A DNA stretch of 56,552 nt, taken from contig JAHFBP010000009.1 in assembly GCA_023249975.1 (NCBI GenBank), positions 1 through 56,552 of the forward strand. The letters run 5' to 3'. A model generated the notes under the pieces. That model was not told the origin of the DNA and did no database searches. It worked only from the letters and a program-made list of their open reading frames with translations. Source of the DNA: a bacterium. GTDB lineage: Bacteria; Babelota; Babeliae; Babelales; GCA-2401785. The translations under genes were made by a program, and so were the position numbers. Shown here piece after piece: positions 1-11,439 of this stretch (the first letter of the stretch is position 1; every line of letters begins with the position of its first letter).

Positions 1-664
1 AGTTGAGTGTCTGAGCCATTTTTTTATTGCGAGGGTAATTACAAAAATCTTCAAAATTAACTTCGTGCGCTAATTTTTCGATAATTGGCCCACCGGGATA
101 ATCAAGGCCCATTAGTTTGGCTACTTTATCAAGCGCCTCTCCGGCTGCATCGTCAATCGTTCCGCCGACACATTCGTAACTATCAAAGCTTCTGACGATG
201 AAAAACGAAGTGTGTCCACCTGAGACAGAAAGACACAAAAAGGGAAAAGGGATGCGGTTGCTGAAATATCCTTGGTCATCTAAAAATGATGAAAAAATAT
301 GCCCTTCATTGTGGTCGATAGCCAAAAACTTTTTGTTTTGTGCCCAGGCAACGGTTTTGGCAAAACAAAAGCCGACAAGTAGTGATCCGGCAAGTCCGGG
401 CTTGCTTGTTGCGCCAATGGCATCAATATCTTCCAATTTTACGCCAGCGGCATCAAGGGCTTCATTGATAATCAAGTCAATTTTTTCCAAATGTGAGCGT
501 GAGGCGACTTCGGGAACTACACCCCCGTATATGGTATGAGCATCAACTTGGGAGTAGAGCTTATTGGACAAGATTTTTTGTTGTTCAATATCAAAAACGG
601 CTGCGGCTGTTTCATCGCACGATGACTCAATACCAAGGATAAATTTTAAGGGTTTTGTGTTCAT
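1..664 (-). CDS. tsaD: tRNA N6-adenosine threonylcarbamoyltransferase TsaD, C-terminus cut off by the window edge
   Basis: TsaD transfers the threonylcarbamoyl group from TC-AMP to A37 of ANN-decoding tRNAs, together with TsaB and TsaE. The frame opens at the ATG at 664-662 and stays open to base 1, giving 221 residues of the N-terminal part; the rest of the protein lies outside the window. Visible family motifs are GIESSCDETA at residues 10-19, the metal-binding HNEGH, and SVSGGHT, all in the expected order and spacing. The gene is transcribed out of the window on the - strand. The next gene upstream is an unknown secreted protein and shows no functional link. Confidence 0.95.
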   Translation of the reverse strand, partial: MNTKPLKFILGIESSCDETAAAVFDIEQQKILSNKLYSQVDAHTIYGGVVPEVASRSHLEKIDLIINEALDAAGVKLEDIDAIGATSKPGLAGSLLVGFCFAKTVAWAQNKKFLAIDHNEGHIFSSFLDDQGYFSNRIPFPFLCLSVSGGHTSFFIVRSFDSYECVGGTIDDAAGEALDKVAKLMGLDYPGGPIIEKLAHEVNFEDFCNYPRNKKMAQTLN

Positions 665-718
665 GATAAGGCCTGTGTTAAAGATTTTTTGCACAACAAG
701 GGCGGGGTTTTAATTTTA

Positions 719-1429
719 TCATGCTTTGGAGGAATGGCTATCAAATTGACTTTGAGAGTAGGGTAGTGTTGGCTGGCCCAGGCTTACTGGAAAATCATCC
801 TCGTCATTATGGTGTACGGTTGAAGCAGTACTTGCAAAAGAGCTTGATGTACTTAAAACATCCTTATGTTCTTTTTGAGCAATTACCTCAACCCATGGGA
901 CTTCTTGGAATTCCACGAACTTTTCTTGATGGCTTTGAAAATGAGAGCGGATCCAATTGTTAATAACGATGACAATAAAATTATTACAAAGGTCCTCATG
1001 ATGCATATTATTGATGGGCAGCAGAAATTCATCATCGTTCGGATCTTGAATGTTGGAATTTATGGTTTTTATGTGAATATTTTCACCAGAATAGCCCAGG
1101 ATTTGCAAGGTTCCATCAAAATTTAAAGATTCTGATTTTACAGCATAAATTCTACCTACTTCATAACATTTTGAGCACCACCGCACGGAGAGATCTTCAT
1201 CTGAAAAATCTGACTTAGTCGTGAGTTTTCGTTTTTTTGAACAGAGAAAAGGATCAAAAGTAACTCTTTTGGGTTTAGGTCGACAAGAGTTACAATAATC
1301 AGAAGAGAGAGAGTAATCACACCCGATATACTTAAAGGCATATTCTACGATGAGTGTATCGTTGGCATTGCAGTTGACTATGAAAAAAAACGTAGCTAAA
1401 AAACTGAGTAAATTGATCTGTGATTTCAT
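719..1429 (-). CDS. Secreted cysteine-containing protein of unknown function (236 aa)
   Basis: I do not recognise a family. The N-terminus (about residues 1-22) is a typical Sec signal peptide: Lys near the start, a hydrophobic Leu/Phe core, and likely cleavage after NCNA. The residue before the Cys is Asn, which argues against a lipobox. The mature part has a Cys cluster between about residues 37 and 90 (CNSC, CSKC and single Cys), consistent with disulfides in the envelope or with a small metal site. The C-terminal 50 residues are Ser/His/Asp rich and look disordered. It is followed on the same strand by tsaD 55 bases downstream, so co-transcription is possible. Confidence 0.7.
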   Translation of the reverse strand: MKSQINLLSFLATFFFIVNCNANDTLIVEYAFKYIGCDYSLSSDYCNSCRPKPKRVTFDPFLCSKKRKLTTKSDFSDEDLSVRWCSKCYEVGRIYAVKSESLNFDGTLQILGYSGENIHIKTINSNIQDPNDDEFLLPINNMHHEDLCNNFIVIVINNWIRSHFQSHQEKFVEFQEVPWVEVIAQKEHKDVLSTSSSFASTASTVHHNDEDDFPVSLGQPTLPYSQSQFDSHSSKA

Positions 1430-1558
1430 AGAAAACTTTGGGTTTTGAGTTGATAAATTTAACCCAGATTGCTGCTTTATTTGGGATAGATCAATTTAAT
1501 TTTATAAAGCGTTATTTTTGTTAAATTTCTGAACATGAGCACACCAATACTCAACTCT

Positions 1559-2575
1559 CTATGTGTATTTAAAACCTATATTATTCCAAAATTCATCTGT
1601 GCGAATGTCGCCTCGAACAAACATGTCGTTACGGTCTAAATAGCAGACTGGTTCAAAGAATACACAAATGACCATGCCTTCTGGGTTACGGTCTTTGTAG
1701 CGACCGACCACTCCTTGATAGTCAAAATCCAAGCCAAAACAGATGAGCGCTTGAGTCGCACCAAGATCAGGGGCATCGGGACCATTAAAGAGGTCATGAG
1801 TAACGCGGCGAGCATTGTGGCCTGTCTGTTGGTGTCCAATGTCATAATTGTCCGTGATTATTGGTACATTGTGTTTATTTGCCAATTCACCTAATACCCT
1901 CTGTCCAGGAGTAGGTTGTGCGCTGGCGCAACGGTCCATAAATTTACCTATTGCTTCGGCATATTCATGGGGGCTGGTCAAGGCAAGATTGAGCAAATAA
2001 GCGAGACGGCGTTCGCCATTCCATTCAGGATTATTGCAAAAGCCAAGTTCATCGCGAAAGTTGTTCAATTGGGCAGGTTTGCTGGTCATCCATGATCCCG
2101 TGTAAAAGATAGAGCGTTTGGCTGCCATTACACACGCAAGATCAAAAAATGATCCACGTGCAGGATTGCGTAAGTCTCCTGGAACAATTCGAGGACTGCC
2201 AAGGGGAACGTTGTTTCCATCCCAGTTGGTCAATCCGACTCTTGGGATTGCAATGTCGGCATACTGAAAAACCCAGGCAGGTTGGCCATTGATGCTAGTT
2301 ATTTCAAAAAGTTCTTTTTGTTCTGGGGTAAGTGAGGCTGGCAGTTCGTCGAGAACAACAATTGAAAATCCTGTTTGGCCGCTTGCTGATTTACCCACAG
2401 CCATAATCCACTTGGGTGCCTGTTGCATGCGGGGAAAGGTAATTTCCCACGGTTCAGATCTTCTTTGGGTAATAAGTTGCTGTATTTCTTCAGGGGTTAC
2501 GGCATTGATTGTGGCGCATGCAAAGCCGAGGATGGCGAGTGTTGCGTGACGTAAGAGATTTTTGTGAAAAAGCAT
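1559..2575 (-). CDS. Secreted protein of unknown function (338 aa)
   Basis: The N-terminus is a signal peptide: basic start, hydrophobic stretch from about residue 11 to 24, and likely cleavage after TINA. The mature protein is soluble, rich in Trp, Asn and Pro, and has four Cys in the middle and C-terminal parts. No catalytic signature was recognised. A GHQQTGHNARR segment near residue 250 is His-rich but matches no motif known to me. The gene is monocistronic in appearance: a terminator for the upstream translocase lies between them, and 129 bases separate it from the next gene. Confidence 0.7.
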   Translation of the reverse strand: MLFHKNLLRHATLAILGFACATINAVTPEEIQQLITQRRSEPWEITFPRMQQAPKWIMAVGKSASGQTGFSIVVLDELPASLTPEQKELFEITSINGQPAWVFQYADIAIPRVGLTNWDGNNVPLGSPRIVPGDLRNPARGSFFDLACVMAAKRSIFYTGSWMTSKPAQLNNFRDELGFCNNPEWNGERRLAYLLNLALTSPHEYAEAIGKFMDRCASAQPTPGQRVLGELANKHNVPIITDNYDIGHQQTGHNARRVTHDLFNGPDAPDLGATQALICFGLDFDYQGVVGRYKDRNPEGMVICVFFEPVCYLDRNDMFVRGDIRTDEFWNNIGFKYT

Positions 2576-2630
2576 GGTGCTTTTATCCTGTAATTGATGA
2601 CTGTTTTGGCTTGAAAATTATAACAATTAA

Positions 2631-2663
2631 ATAAAAAAGGCCCAACTTTTTATGGTTGAGCCC
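2631..2663 (-). terminator. Rho-independent terminator of the translocase genes
   Basis: Read on the - strand, an 8-bp stem (GGCUCAAC with GUUGGGCC, one G-U pair; 2639-2646 with 2655-2662) and an 8-nt loop are followed by a run of six Us and further A/U. It lies 27 bases past the stop of the first translocase gene. The stem is better on the - strand because the wobble pair becomes C-A on the other. Confidence 0.8.
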
Positions 2664-2689
2664 TTTTGAAGTTATAAAAATCTCAGAAA

Positions 2690-4117
2690 TTACTGAATAA
2701 TTTCTTTTGATGTAATGAGTTTGTCGTATTTTTTACCAACCCACATAGCGACCATGAGCCACATGCCAACTACACCAAGCGAAATCATGCTTGTGTAAAG
2801 AAGGAATGCGCCAGCAGCGCCACCAGCAGCCAAGGTTTGGCTGAGCGAAATTACGCCAGCGCCAATAGCCTTGGATCCTTTTCCACCAATAGTGTCTGTA
2901 ACACTCTTGACCTTGAACTTCACGTCTTTGCTCGTAGGAATGAACATCATTTCCTTAACAGGGCTGTTGAGCGTGTAAGCAAGGGTCTTGAAGATAATCA
3001 TTCCGAAGAAGAAAATGTTCAAGATAGGATTGAATTTGATGTAAGAAATGATGAGTGCAACGGTAGCTGGGAAAACCAGCAAACACCAACGCACGCCAAG
3101 TTTTCTGATCACAAAGCTGGTTCCAGCAAATGAGAAGACGATGGCAACCACAGCACCAGTTTTGGCGTATTGTGATAGGTATGATGCCAAATCAACGCCA
3201 TTGTAGGTGGTTCCGGCCATGAGTTTGAATTGCATATCAAGTACAACAGCTACGATTTCATAGACAGTTGAAACGACAGCAAGTCCAACAAGGTATGGGT
3301 GTTGTGCAAGAAGACGTAATCCTTCAAACACGCCCGTCTTTTTCTTGTCACCAGCTTGTGAGTCACTGGTTCTCATTGACTCTGAAACAAATGCTACGTA
3401 AGCAGCAATGGTCACAGGGATCATCATGACAACGGCAGCAACGCCATAGAACAAGTTTGCAAAACCAATAGTGCTCAAGAAATAGTCACCAATAGTAGGT
3501 CCAGCATATTGACCGATTTGTGCAGCAAAGAAGATCAAGCCAAGGCCACGTTTTGCAGCAGCAGTGGTGGTGGTAAATGTTACGTATGAAAAGAACATAG
3601 TAACCACAATACCGCCGTATGATTCAATACCGTTGAAGATGATCCAACCAAGCATGCGGCCTGGAATAAGATCAAAAAACGGTCCGGTCATTGGAGCGAA
3701 TGGGTGGCTGTAGAAGTAGCCGATAGCTACAAACATTGCAGCATAAGCACCAGACACAACCCAGAATAATTGTTCACGATTAACTCTGTTGAGGAGCAAG
3801 TTGTAGATAAATACAAGCCCAATAACAATAGGGAAGGTAATTATTTTTGCAGGACCATAGTAGTTTTTGCCAACAAGTTCAAAGAATAATGATTCTTTAA
3901 GAACACGCACAGACCAGTATGAACCAAGCACAATCACAGAAGCGACAGAAAGAATGCCGAACTTGAGCATTTCTTCGCTGTTAATATCGCCCCAAACAAC
4001 TTTTTTTGCAGCATCGAGTTTTCCGATAAGCCACAAAAATATGCCAATTCCGAAAGCTGCGGCCAAGAGCACATCAGCACGGGTAGCAAAGATAAGCATT
4101 TCCCACGGTGTCATCAT
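2690..4117 (-). CDS. ATP/ADP (nucleotide) translocase, NTT/Tlc family (475 aa)
   Basis: This is an integral inner-membrane nucleotide transporter of the type used by obligate intracellular bacteria to exchange host ATP for ADP or to import NTPs. It has about 11-12 hydrophobic helices. Near residues 66-78 is the family's GSYW...LKESLF element with the conserved Lys, and near residues 386-405 the late PVKE...KFKVKS element. The length of 475 fits bacterial family members (about 430-530). Start: ATG ATG at 4117 with AAAGG about 9 bases upstream. The paralogue lies 51 bases upstream on the same strand, so the two are probably co-transcribed. Substrate (ATP/ADP exchange or other nucleotides) cannot be decided from the sequence. 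Confidence 0.93.
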   Translation of the reverse strand: MMTPWEMLIFATRADVLLAAAFGIGIFLWLIGKLDAAKKVVWGDINSEEMLKFGILSVASVIVLGSYWSVRVLKESLFFELVGKNYYGPAKIITFPIVIGLVFIYNLLLNRVNREQLFWVVSGAYAAMFVAIGYFYSHPFAPMTGPFFDLIPGRMLGWIIFNGIESYGGIVVTMFFSYVTFTTTTAAAKRGLGLIFFAAQIGQYAGPTIGDYFLSTIGFANLFYGVAAVVMMIPVTIAAYVAFVSESMRTSDSQAGDKKKTGVFEGLRLLAQHPYLVGLAVVSTVYEIVAVVLDMQFKLMAGTTYNGVDLASYLSQYAKTGAVVAIVFSFAGTSFVIRKLGVRWCLLVFPATVALIISYIKFNPILNIFFFGMIIFKTLAYTLNSPVKEMMFIPTSKDVKFKVKSVTDTIGGKGSKAIGAGVISLSQTLAAGGAAGAFLLYTSMISLGVVGMWLMVAMWVGKKYDKLITSKEIIQ

Positions 4118-4168
4118 AATAGTAAACCTTTCTGTTTTATGATGAAAATTGAAGATATAGAATCTACG

Positions 4169-5491
4169 CTAGATTGTTGTTTTGTCATTAGTTTTATTTC
4201 TAAATGCCGTTCCAACTCCGAACGAAATAATCCCCCAAACTAAAGCAATCCCAATAGTAACAGGCCCTATAAGCGATACGGTCGTGCCTATAATTATATT
4301 AATTGTGGCACCAGATGCCTTTGAAAATCGATTTCCAAAAACGTCAATCCATCCCTTAGCTTTATACTTGACGGCGTCATCTGTCGGGATGTACAAAATT
4401 TCTTTGGTTGGCTGACTTAGTGCATAATTGAGCGCTTTGGCGATAATCATGACAATCGTTACAATTCCGAGCGTTGGATTGGTTAGGTAAATAACCGCAG
4501 ATATACCAAGAAGTGTAGGGTACAAGACTAGGCATGCACGAATTCCAAGCCAGCGATGAAATACTGATGTGCCAAAGAGGCCAAAAATACAGGCAAGAGC
4601 TTGCATAGCTACGGTATAATCATACAAGAATACCTGGCGTGCAGCAGGAAGTGCATAGGTTGATTCAACAAGCGAGGTGAGTTGTTGATCGAAAATGGTT
4701 GAAAAGATTTCTTGGAAGAAAACAATTCCAAAAATACCCATAACATAAGGGCGTGAGAAGATGACATAAAGTCCATCAAGGAACATTGATGCTGATAAAA
4801 CTTTTTTAACCCCACCCTTTTTTTCAAGAACAGCTGGGTTTTCAGCTTCAATAACGCGTGTTGTCATCCACATAACCAAGGCAAATACCACAAGCATCAT
4901 GAATGATGAAAATGCGATTATAGGGGCACTTTGGGTATAAGGAATTTGCTGAGAAAGGATTTTGCCAAGTATTACGAATATTAATGCGCCAGACTGTGAT
5001 CCAAAAATCAAAAGGCCATAACCTCTTTTGGCTGATTCTGGTGTGGTGACATCGTTAACAAATGCCCAATAGAGAACATAAATAATGGTGATGTAACTTT
5101 CAAGGAAGATGTAAAAACACCAGCCCATTAATCTCCATTTGTCGGGAGTTGTGTTGGCTACCCCAATAACAGGGTGCGCGATCAAGTATGAAAAGAAAAC
5201 GCCAAGTGTTGCGTAAAATCCTGAAACACTCAAAACCAATTGTTTTTTGGTAAAGACTTCAACAAGGATTGAATACAGCAAAATTACCGGAATAAAGGTG
5301 AGCAAAGAAAACAGTTTGGCTTGTGGCAAATATGCTGAGCCGACCGTGTTAATAAATACGCTAGATTTGAGCACTTTGAGTGATTGGTAGGAGCCGATCA
5401 TCAAAAAGCTTCCTAGTCCGAGCAATGAAAATCTTCGAAACTCAAGTGGACTCATTTCGCCCCAGAGGGCCTTTTTGATTTGTTCAAACAT
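4169..5491 (-). CDS. Second nucleotide translocase, NTT/Tlc family (440 aa)
   Basis: A divergent paralogue of the neighbouring translocase with the same helix pattern and the late PTKE...KYKAK element. In the early element the neighbour's LKES reads LKSS here: the Lys is kept but the acidic residue is Ser. Paralogues in host-dependent bacteria often differ in substrate (ATP/ADP exchange versus NTP/H+ import), so a changed specificity is plausible but inferred. I chose the ATG at 5491. An in-frame GTG at 5527 would add 12 residues, but it sits directly at the U-run of the atpC terminator, leaving no leader. Confidence 0.9.
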   Translation of the reverse strand: MFEQIKKALWGEMSPLEFRRFSLLGLGSFLMIGSYQSLKVLKSSVFINTVGSAYLPQAKLFSLLTFIPVILLYSILVEVFTKKQLVLSVSGFYATLGVFFSYLIAHPVIGVANTTPDKWRLMGWCFYIFLESYITIIYVLYWAFVNDVTTPESAKRGYGLLIFGSQSGALIFVILGKILSQQIPYTQSAPIIAFSSFMMLVVFALVMWMTTRVIEAENPAVLEKKGGVKKVLSASMFLDGLYVIFSRPYVMGIFGIVFFQEIFSTIFDQQLTSLVESTYALPAARQVFLYDYTVAMQALACIFGLFGTSVFHRWLGIRACLVLYPTLLGISAVIYLTNPTLGIVTIVMIIAKALNYALSQPTKEILYIPTDDAVKYKAKGWIDVFGNRFSKASGATINIIIGTTVSLIGPVTIGIALVWGIISFGVGTAFRNKTNDKTTI

Positions 5492-5532
5492 TTTGAAGAA
5501 AAACCTACCTATCACAGTTGAAAGCACTGCCG

Positions 5533-5572
5533 AAAAAACAAAACCGTCCGCCAGCTTACCTAAGCTGCGGAC
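5533..5572 (-). terminator. Strong terminator after atpC, immediately before the translocase pair
   Basis: On the - strand, GTCCGC-AGCTTA / TAAGCT-GCGGAC (5546-5572, one bulged base, 2-base tip) forms a 12-bp stem. It is followed by GGTTTTGTTTTTT. It ends the atpD-atpC unit. The next gene (translocase) begins about 40 bases later, so either read-through or a promoter buried in this short gap must feed it. Confidence 0.8.
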
Positions 5573-5648
5573 GCTACAACACGTGAAGCCGCGAGCAAGA
5601 ATACTATTGCCGGCGCTTCATAATATACAAATAATTGTACGATACATA

Positions 5649-7609
<1,961 letters not shown>

Positions 7610-7676
7610 ATATACAAGGATGTGAGAGGTTGTTTGCCTTGGATATGGTTTTTCGATAATTGAGAGATAGGAAAGA

Positions 7677-10229
7677 ATGATAACAACTTTATTGGCAAAA
7701 ATTTTTGGTAACAAAAATGAACGAGCAATACGACGGATTCGCCCGATTGTTACTCGAATTAATGAGCTTGAAAGAGGTGTGGTATCACTTGAAGATCATC
7801 AAATTGCAGAAAAAACTAATCAGTTGAGAGAGCGTGTTGCCAAGGGCGAATCGCTAGACAGTATTCTTCCTGAAGCATTTGCTTTGGTTCGTGAAGCTAC
7901 CAAGCGCACCATTAACGAACGTCATTATGATGTTCAAATGATGGGTGGAATTATTCTTCATGGTGGCAATATTGCTGAAATGAGAACGGGTGAGGGTAAG
8001 ACACTTGTTGCAACTTTGCCCCTTTATCTCAATTCTTTGTCAGGCAAAGGCGCACACCTGGTCACCGTTAATGATTACCTTGTAAAACGTGATGCCGAAT
8101 GGATGACGCCAGCATACAATATGCTCGGATGTGATGTTGGAATTATTCAACATGGCTTGACCGACGCAGAACGTCAAAAAGCTTATGGTGCGCACATTAC
8201 GTACGGCACCAATAACGAACTTGGATTTGATTATCTTCGCGACAACATGAAGTTCAATCTTGAAGATTACGTTCAACGCGACCTTAATTTTGCCATTGTG
8301 GATGAAGCAGACTCAATTTTGATTGATGAAGGCAGAACTCCTCACATTATTTCTGGCGCTGCTGATGGTGGCAGTAATTTGTATATTCTGGCCGATCGCG
8401 CGGTTTCTGGCCTGCAAAAAGACCAAGATTACGAAATTGATGAAAAACGCCGTGATGTGTATTTAACCGAATCAGGTGTTGATAAAGTTGAAGCTGCTTT
8501 TGGTATACAAAATCTGTATGCATCAGAAAACTTGCTCGCACTGCACCATGCTCAACAAGCACTCAAAGCACATGCAACGTTCAAACGCGATGTTGATTAT
8601 GTGGTTCATGAAGGTGAAGTTTTGATTGTTGACGAATTTACCGGCCGAATTTTGGCAGGACGTCGTTATAGTGATGGACTTCATCAGGCTCTTGAAGCTA
8701 AAGAAAAAGTTAAAATTGAACGTGAAAATCAAACGCTTGCCACTATTACTTTGCAAAACTACTTCCGCATGTACACCAAAATTGCAGGTATGACCGGTAC
8801 GGCTGACACGGAAGAATTAGAATTTCATAAAATTTACAAACTTGGCGTTACGGTGGTTCCAACGCATCGCCCAATTGCTCGTATTGATGAGCCAGATGCC
8901 ATTTACCTTAATCGTGATGACAAATTTAATGCAGTTATCGATGATATTTTGCTCTGTCATGCAAAGGGACAGCCCGTTTTGGTTGGTACTGTTTCGATTG
9001 AAGTTTCTGAATACTTAAGTCACTTGCTCAATCAGCGTGGCATTCAACACAATGTGCTTAATGCAAAACAACATGAGCGAGAAGCTGAGATTATTAAAAC
9101 CGCGGGTGAATTGGGTCACATTACCATTGCTACAAACATGGCTGGTCGTGGAACTGACATCAAGCTGGGCAAGGGTGTTCGTGAAGTTGGTGGATTGCGC
9201 ATTATTGGTACTGAACGACATGAAGCTCGTCGAATTGATAATCAATTGCGAGGACGTGCTGGCCGTCAGGGAGATCCAGGTTCGACCAAATTCTATCTTT
9301 CACTTGATGATGATCTGATCCGTGTATTTGCGGGCGACAAAATCAAAAAGACCATGGAATGGATTGGGATGGAGCCAGGCGAGTGCATTGAAGACGCTAC
9401 CGTGACCAATAGTATTACCGGGGCTCAGGAACGCGTTGAAAAGCAAAACTTTGACATACGCAAGACCTTGATCGAATACGATGATGTCATGAATCATCAG
9501 CGAAATGTCATTTATCAATATCGTCGTGAAATTCTTGAGGGCGCAGAAGCGTCCAAAGAATTGGTTAAAGAGTTGATTGTTGATGTGGTCTATGACATTG
9601 TTGAAGTGATTAATCCAGCTCGAAGTTGGGGACAACCTGAGGTTTCTGAGTTATATGATCGCCTTGCCCATTTAATGGGTGTTGATCGTAATGTTCTTGA
9701 AAAACAACAATTTGAAAGCCGCACATCAGATGGTATCGAAAAAGAAATCATCGATTATTTGTGGTACAGCTATGATCTTCAATCAGGTCAGGCTGATCCA
9801 GAAATGCTGCAACTTGCGCAAAAATGGTTATTGCTTGAAACTGTCGATTTTGCCTGGAAGATCCATCTGCAGAACCTTGATCACCTGAAAGAAGGGATCA
9901 ATTTGCGCAGTTATGGCCAAAAAAACCCATTGATTGAATACAAAAACGAAGCGTTTGCTGAATTTAAGAACATGATGCAGCAAATCAAGTGGGATATCGT
10001 CAACGGGGTCTTCAAGATGCGTCCAGCAGAAGCTTCGGTCGAAGAACTGGCAAAAATTGAAGAAAAGCGCAAAAAAGAGCTCACAACTATCACGATGACC
10101 AAAGAAAATCCTGATGAAACCAGTGCAGATGACTCAGTCACCGTCAAGCGCATTGAGCCTAAAACGGGGCGGAATGACGTGTGCCCTTGTGGCAGCGGCA
10201 AGAAGTTCAAACAATGCTGTGGACGTTAA
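7677..10229 (+). CDS. secA: Preprotein translocase ATPase SecA (850 aa)
   Basis: SecA drives unfolded preproteins through SecYEG. Walker A MRTGEGKT is at residues 102-109 and the DEAD-type Walker B IVDEAD near residue 208. ATNMAGRGTDIKL and QLRGRAGRQGDPG of the second motor domain are present. At the end lies the zinc-binding tail CPCGSGKKFKQCC (C-x-C-x8-C-C), which contacts SecB or the ribosome. Length fits the family (about 800-900). Start ATG at 7677 has AGGAAAG upstream. The many signal-peptide proteins in this window are its expected clients. Confidence 0.98.
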   Translation: MITTLLAKIFGNKNERAIRRIRPIVTRINELERGVVSLEDHQIAEKTNQLRERVAKGESLDSILPEAFALVREATKRTINERHYDVQMMGGIILHGGNIAEMRTGEGKTLVATLPLYLNSLSGKGAHLVTVNDYLVKRDAEWMTPAYNMLGCDVGIIQHGLTDAERQKAYGAHITYGTNNELGFDYLRDNMKFNLEDYVQRDLNFAIVDEADSILIDEGRTPHIISGAADGGSNLYILADRAVSGLQKDQDYEIDEKRRDVYLTESGVDKVEAAFGIQNLYASENLLALHHAQQALKAHATFKRDVDYVVHEGEVLIVDEFTGRILAGRRYSDGLHQALEAKEKVKIERENQTLATITLQNYFRMYTKIAGMTGTADTEELEFHKIYKLGVTVVPTHRPIARIDEPDAIYLNRDDKFNAVIDDILLCHAKGQPVLVGTVSIEVSEYLSHLLNQRGIQHNVLNAKQHEREAEIIKTAGELGHITIATNMAGRGTDIKLGKGVREVGGLRIIGTERHEARRIDNQLRGRAGRQGDPGSTKFYLSLDDDLIRVFAGDKIKKTMEWIGMEPGECIEDATVTNSITGAQERVEKQNFDIRKTLIEYDDVMNHQRNVIYQYRREILEGAEASKELVKELIVDVVYDIVEVINPARSWGQPEVSELYDRLAHLMGVDRNVLEKQQFESRTSDGIEKEIIDYLWYSYDLQSGQADPEMLQLAQKWLLLETVDFAWKIHLQNLDHLKEGINLRSYGQKNPLIEYKNEAFAEFKNMMQQIKWDIVNGVFKMRPAEASVEELAKIEEKRKKELTTITMTKENPDETSADDSVTVKRIEPKTGRNDVCPCGSGKKFKQCCGR

Positions 10230-10258
10230 TTTGAAGAAATAATCGATTATTAGCGGGT

Positions 10259-10291
10259 TTTTACAGATCTTGTTTGACAAGGTCTGTAAAA
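10259..10291 (+). terminator. Long hairpin after secA
   Basis: TTTTACAGATCTTGT (10259-10273) pairs with ACAAGGTCTGTAAAA (10277-10291) over 15 bp with one G-T pair and a 3-base loop. It starts 29 bases past the secA stop. The downstream side is not T-rich, so it may end transcription weakly or protect the 3' end. It separates secA from the tRNA gene. Confidence 0.6.
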
Positions 10292-10355
10292 CTGTTAAGG
10301 TTAGAACGTGGTGAATGAAACGGCTGTTTTGTTTGCCACGTCTTTTACATGGTGT

Positions 10356-10432
<77 letters not shown>

Positions 10433-10473
10433 AATTCTTAAAAGATTCTTCGAATAATAAAAAAGAAAAAATT

Positions 10474-10506
10474 AAAGCCCCAAAGTCAAAAACTTTGGGG
10501 CTTTTT
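10474..10506 (+). terminator. Rho-independent terminator after the tRNA
   Basis: AAAGCCCCAAAG (10474-10485) pairs perfectly with CTTTGGGGCTTT (10493-10504) around a 7-base loop, followed by TT. A-rich sequence on the other side lets it work in both directions. It completes the gap between secA and lgt; the remaining bases up to 10608 hold at most a weak lgt promoter (TTATCC-18-TATTCT). Confidence 0.85.
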
Positions 10507-10608
10507 GCATTTTTGACCATAAAAAACTTCGCGTCTGTTATCCTGTTTTTTCGGGATGTGGTATTCTTAAAATAGAGCAATTAAATTGTTTTCCAGAGAC
10601 ATTTTTTC

Positions 10609-11439
10609 ATGATTCCACCCAAGCTTTTTAATCTATGTGGCGATGTGAGCATTAATACTTACGGATTATTTATTGTTCTAGGAATTCTCACATTTTTGTA
10701 TTTTTTACACCAACATTCTCGTCGGCCTGATTTAATCGACACGGACACTTTGTTTAATCTGACGAGCATTGGGATTATTGCGGCAGTTTTTGGGGCACGA
10801 CTATTTTTTGTCATTGAGCATTACGACCGCTTTGTATCCAGCCCGATGAGTACGTTGTTTTTGTGGCAGGGTGGTTACTCGGTTCTCGGTTCATTGGTCG
10901 TTGCACCCTTGGTTCTCATGGTGTATTTGTGGTGGAAGCGGATTGCCGTCATTCAACTTGTTGATCTGGTTATGGTTCATGTCCCACTTTTGCAGGCCAT
11001 TGCGCGATTGGGGTGCTTTTTTGCCGGATGTTGCTATGGAATTGCCGCTTCAGCATCGTCCTGGTGGTCGGTTACGTACACGCATCCTGATTCATTGGCG
11101 CCACTTTGTGTTGCTTTGCATCCAACCCAACTTTATTCGGCAGTGCTCTCTTTTGCGATTTTTGTGGCTTTAAAAAGTCTTTCTCGCCGGTTATTTGTTA
11201 TTCATGGTATGCTATTTTCACTGTACTTTGTATTAGAAGGCAGTGCCCGATTTGCTGTTGATTTTTTGCGCGGTGGTCGTGGTAATGAACTTGAATTTTC
11301 AAAAATGAGCATTTTTGAGATTATAAAATATACGACAGGCTATCAAATGGTAGCGGTTATGCTGGTGATTGGTGGAATTGTTGGCTGTTGCGTAAGTTAT
11401 TGTGCGTACAAACAAAAACAAAATGGTGGTGATGCGTGA
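10609..11439 (+). CDS. lgt: Prolipoprotein diacylglyceryl transferase (276 aa)
   Basis: Lgt attaches diacylglycerol from phosphatidylglycerol to the lipobox Cys of prolipoproteins at the inner membrane. Seven hydrophobic segments are visible. Family motifs are GARLFFVIEHYD, GGYSVLG, the core GCFFAGCCYG, HPTQLYSA and EGSARF..DFLRGGRGN. Length (276) is normal. The stop overlaps the dnaG start by four bases (GTGA), so it heads an operon lgt-dnaG-rpoD-glycosyltransferase. It would act on lipoproteins such as the M23 lipoprotein at 36.1 kb. Confidence 0.96.
   Translation: MIPPKLFNLCGDVSINTYGLFIVLGILTFLYFLHQHSRRPDLIDTDTLFNLTSIGIIAAVFGARLFFVIEHYDRFVSSPMSTLFLWQGGYSVLGSLVVAPLVLMVYLWWKRIAVIQLVDLVMVHVPLLQAIARLGCFFAGCCYGIAASASSWWSVTYTHPDSLAPLCVALHPTQLYSAVLSFAIFVALKSLSRRLFVIHGMLFSLYFVLEGSARFAVDFLRGGRGNELEFSKMSIFEIIKYTTGYQMVAVMLVIGGIVGCCVSYCAYKQKQNGGDA

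Noticed and set aside
198-539. 113-residue open frame on the + strand
   Set aside because: It is a shadow of tsaD, whose motifs on the - strand are unmistakable.
719-1429. Lipoprotein, because of Cys 20 after a hydrophobic stretch
   Set aside because: The residue before the Cys is Asn, which does not fit a lipobox; ordinary signal-peptide cleavage after NCNA is more likely.
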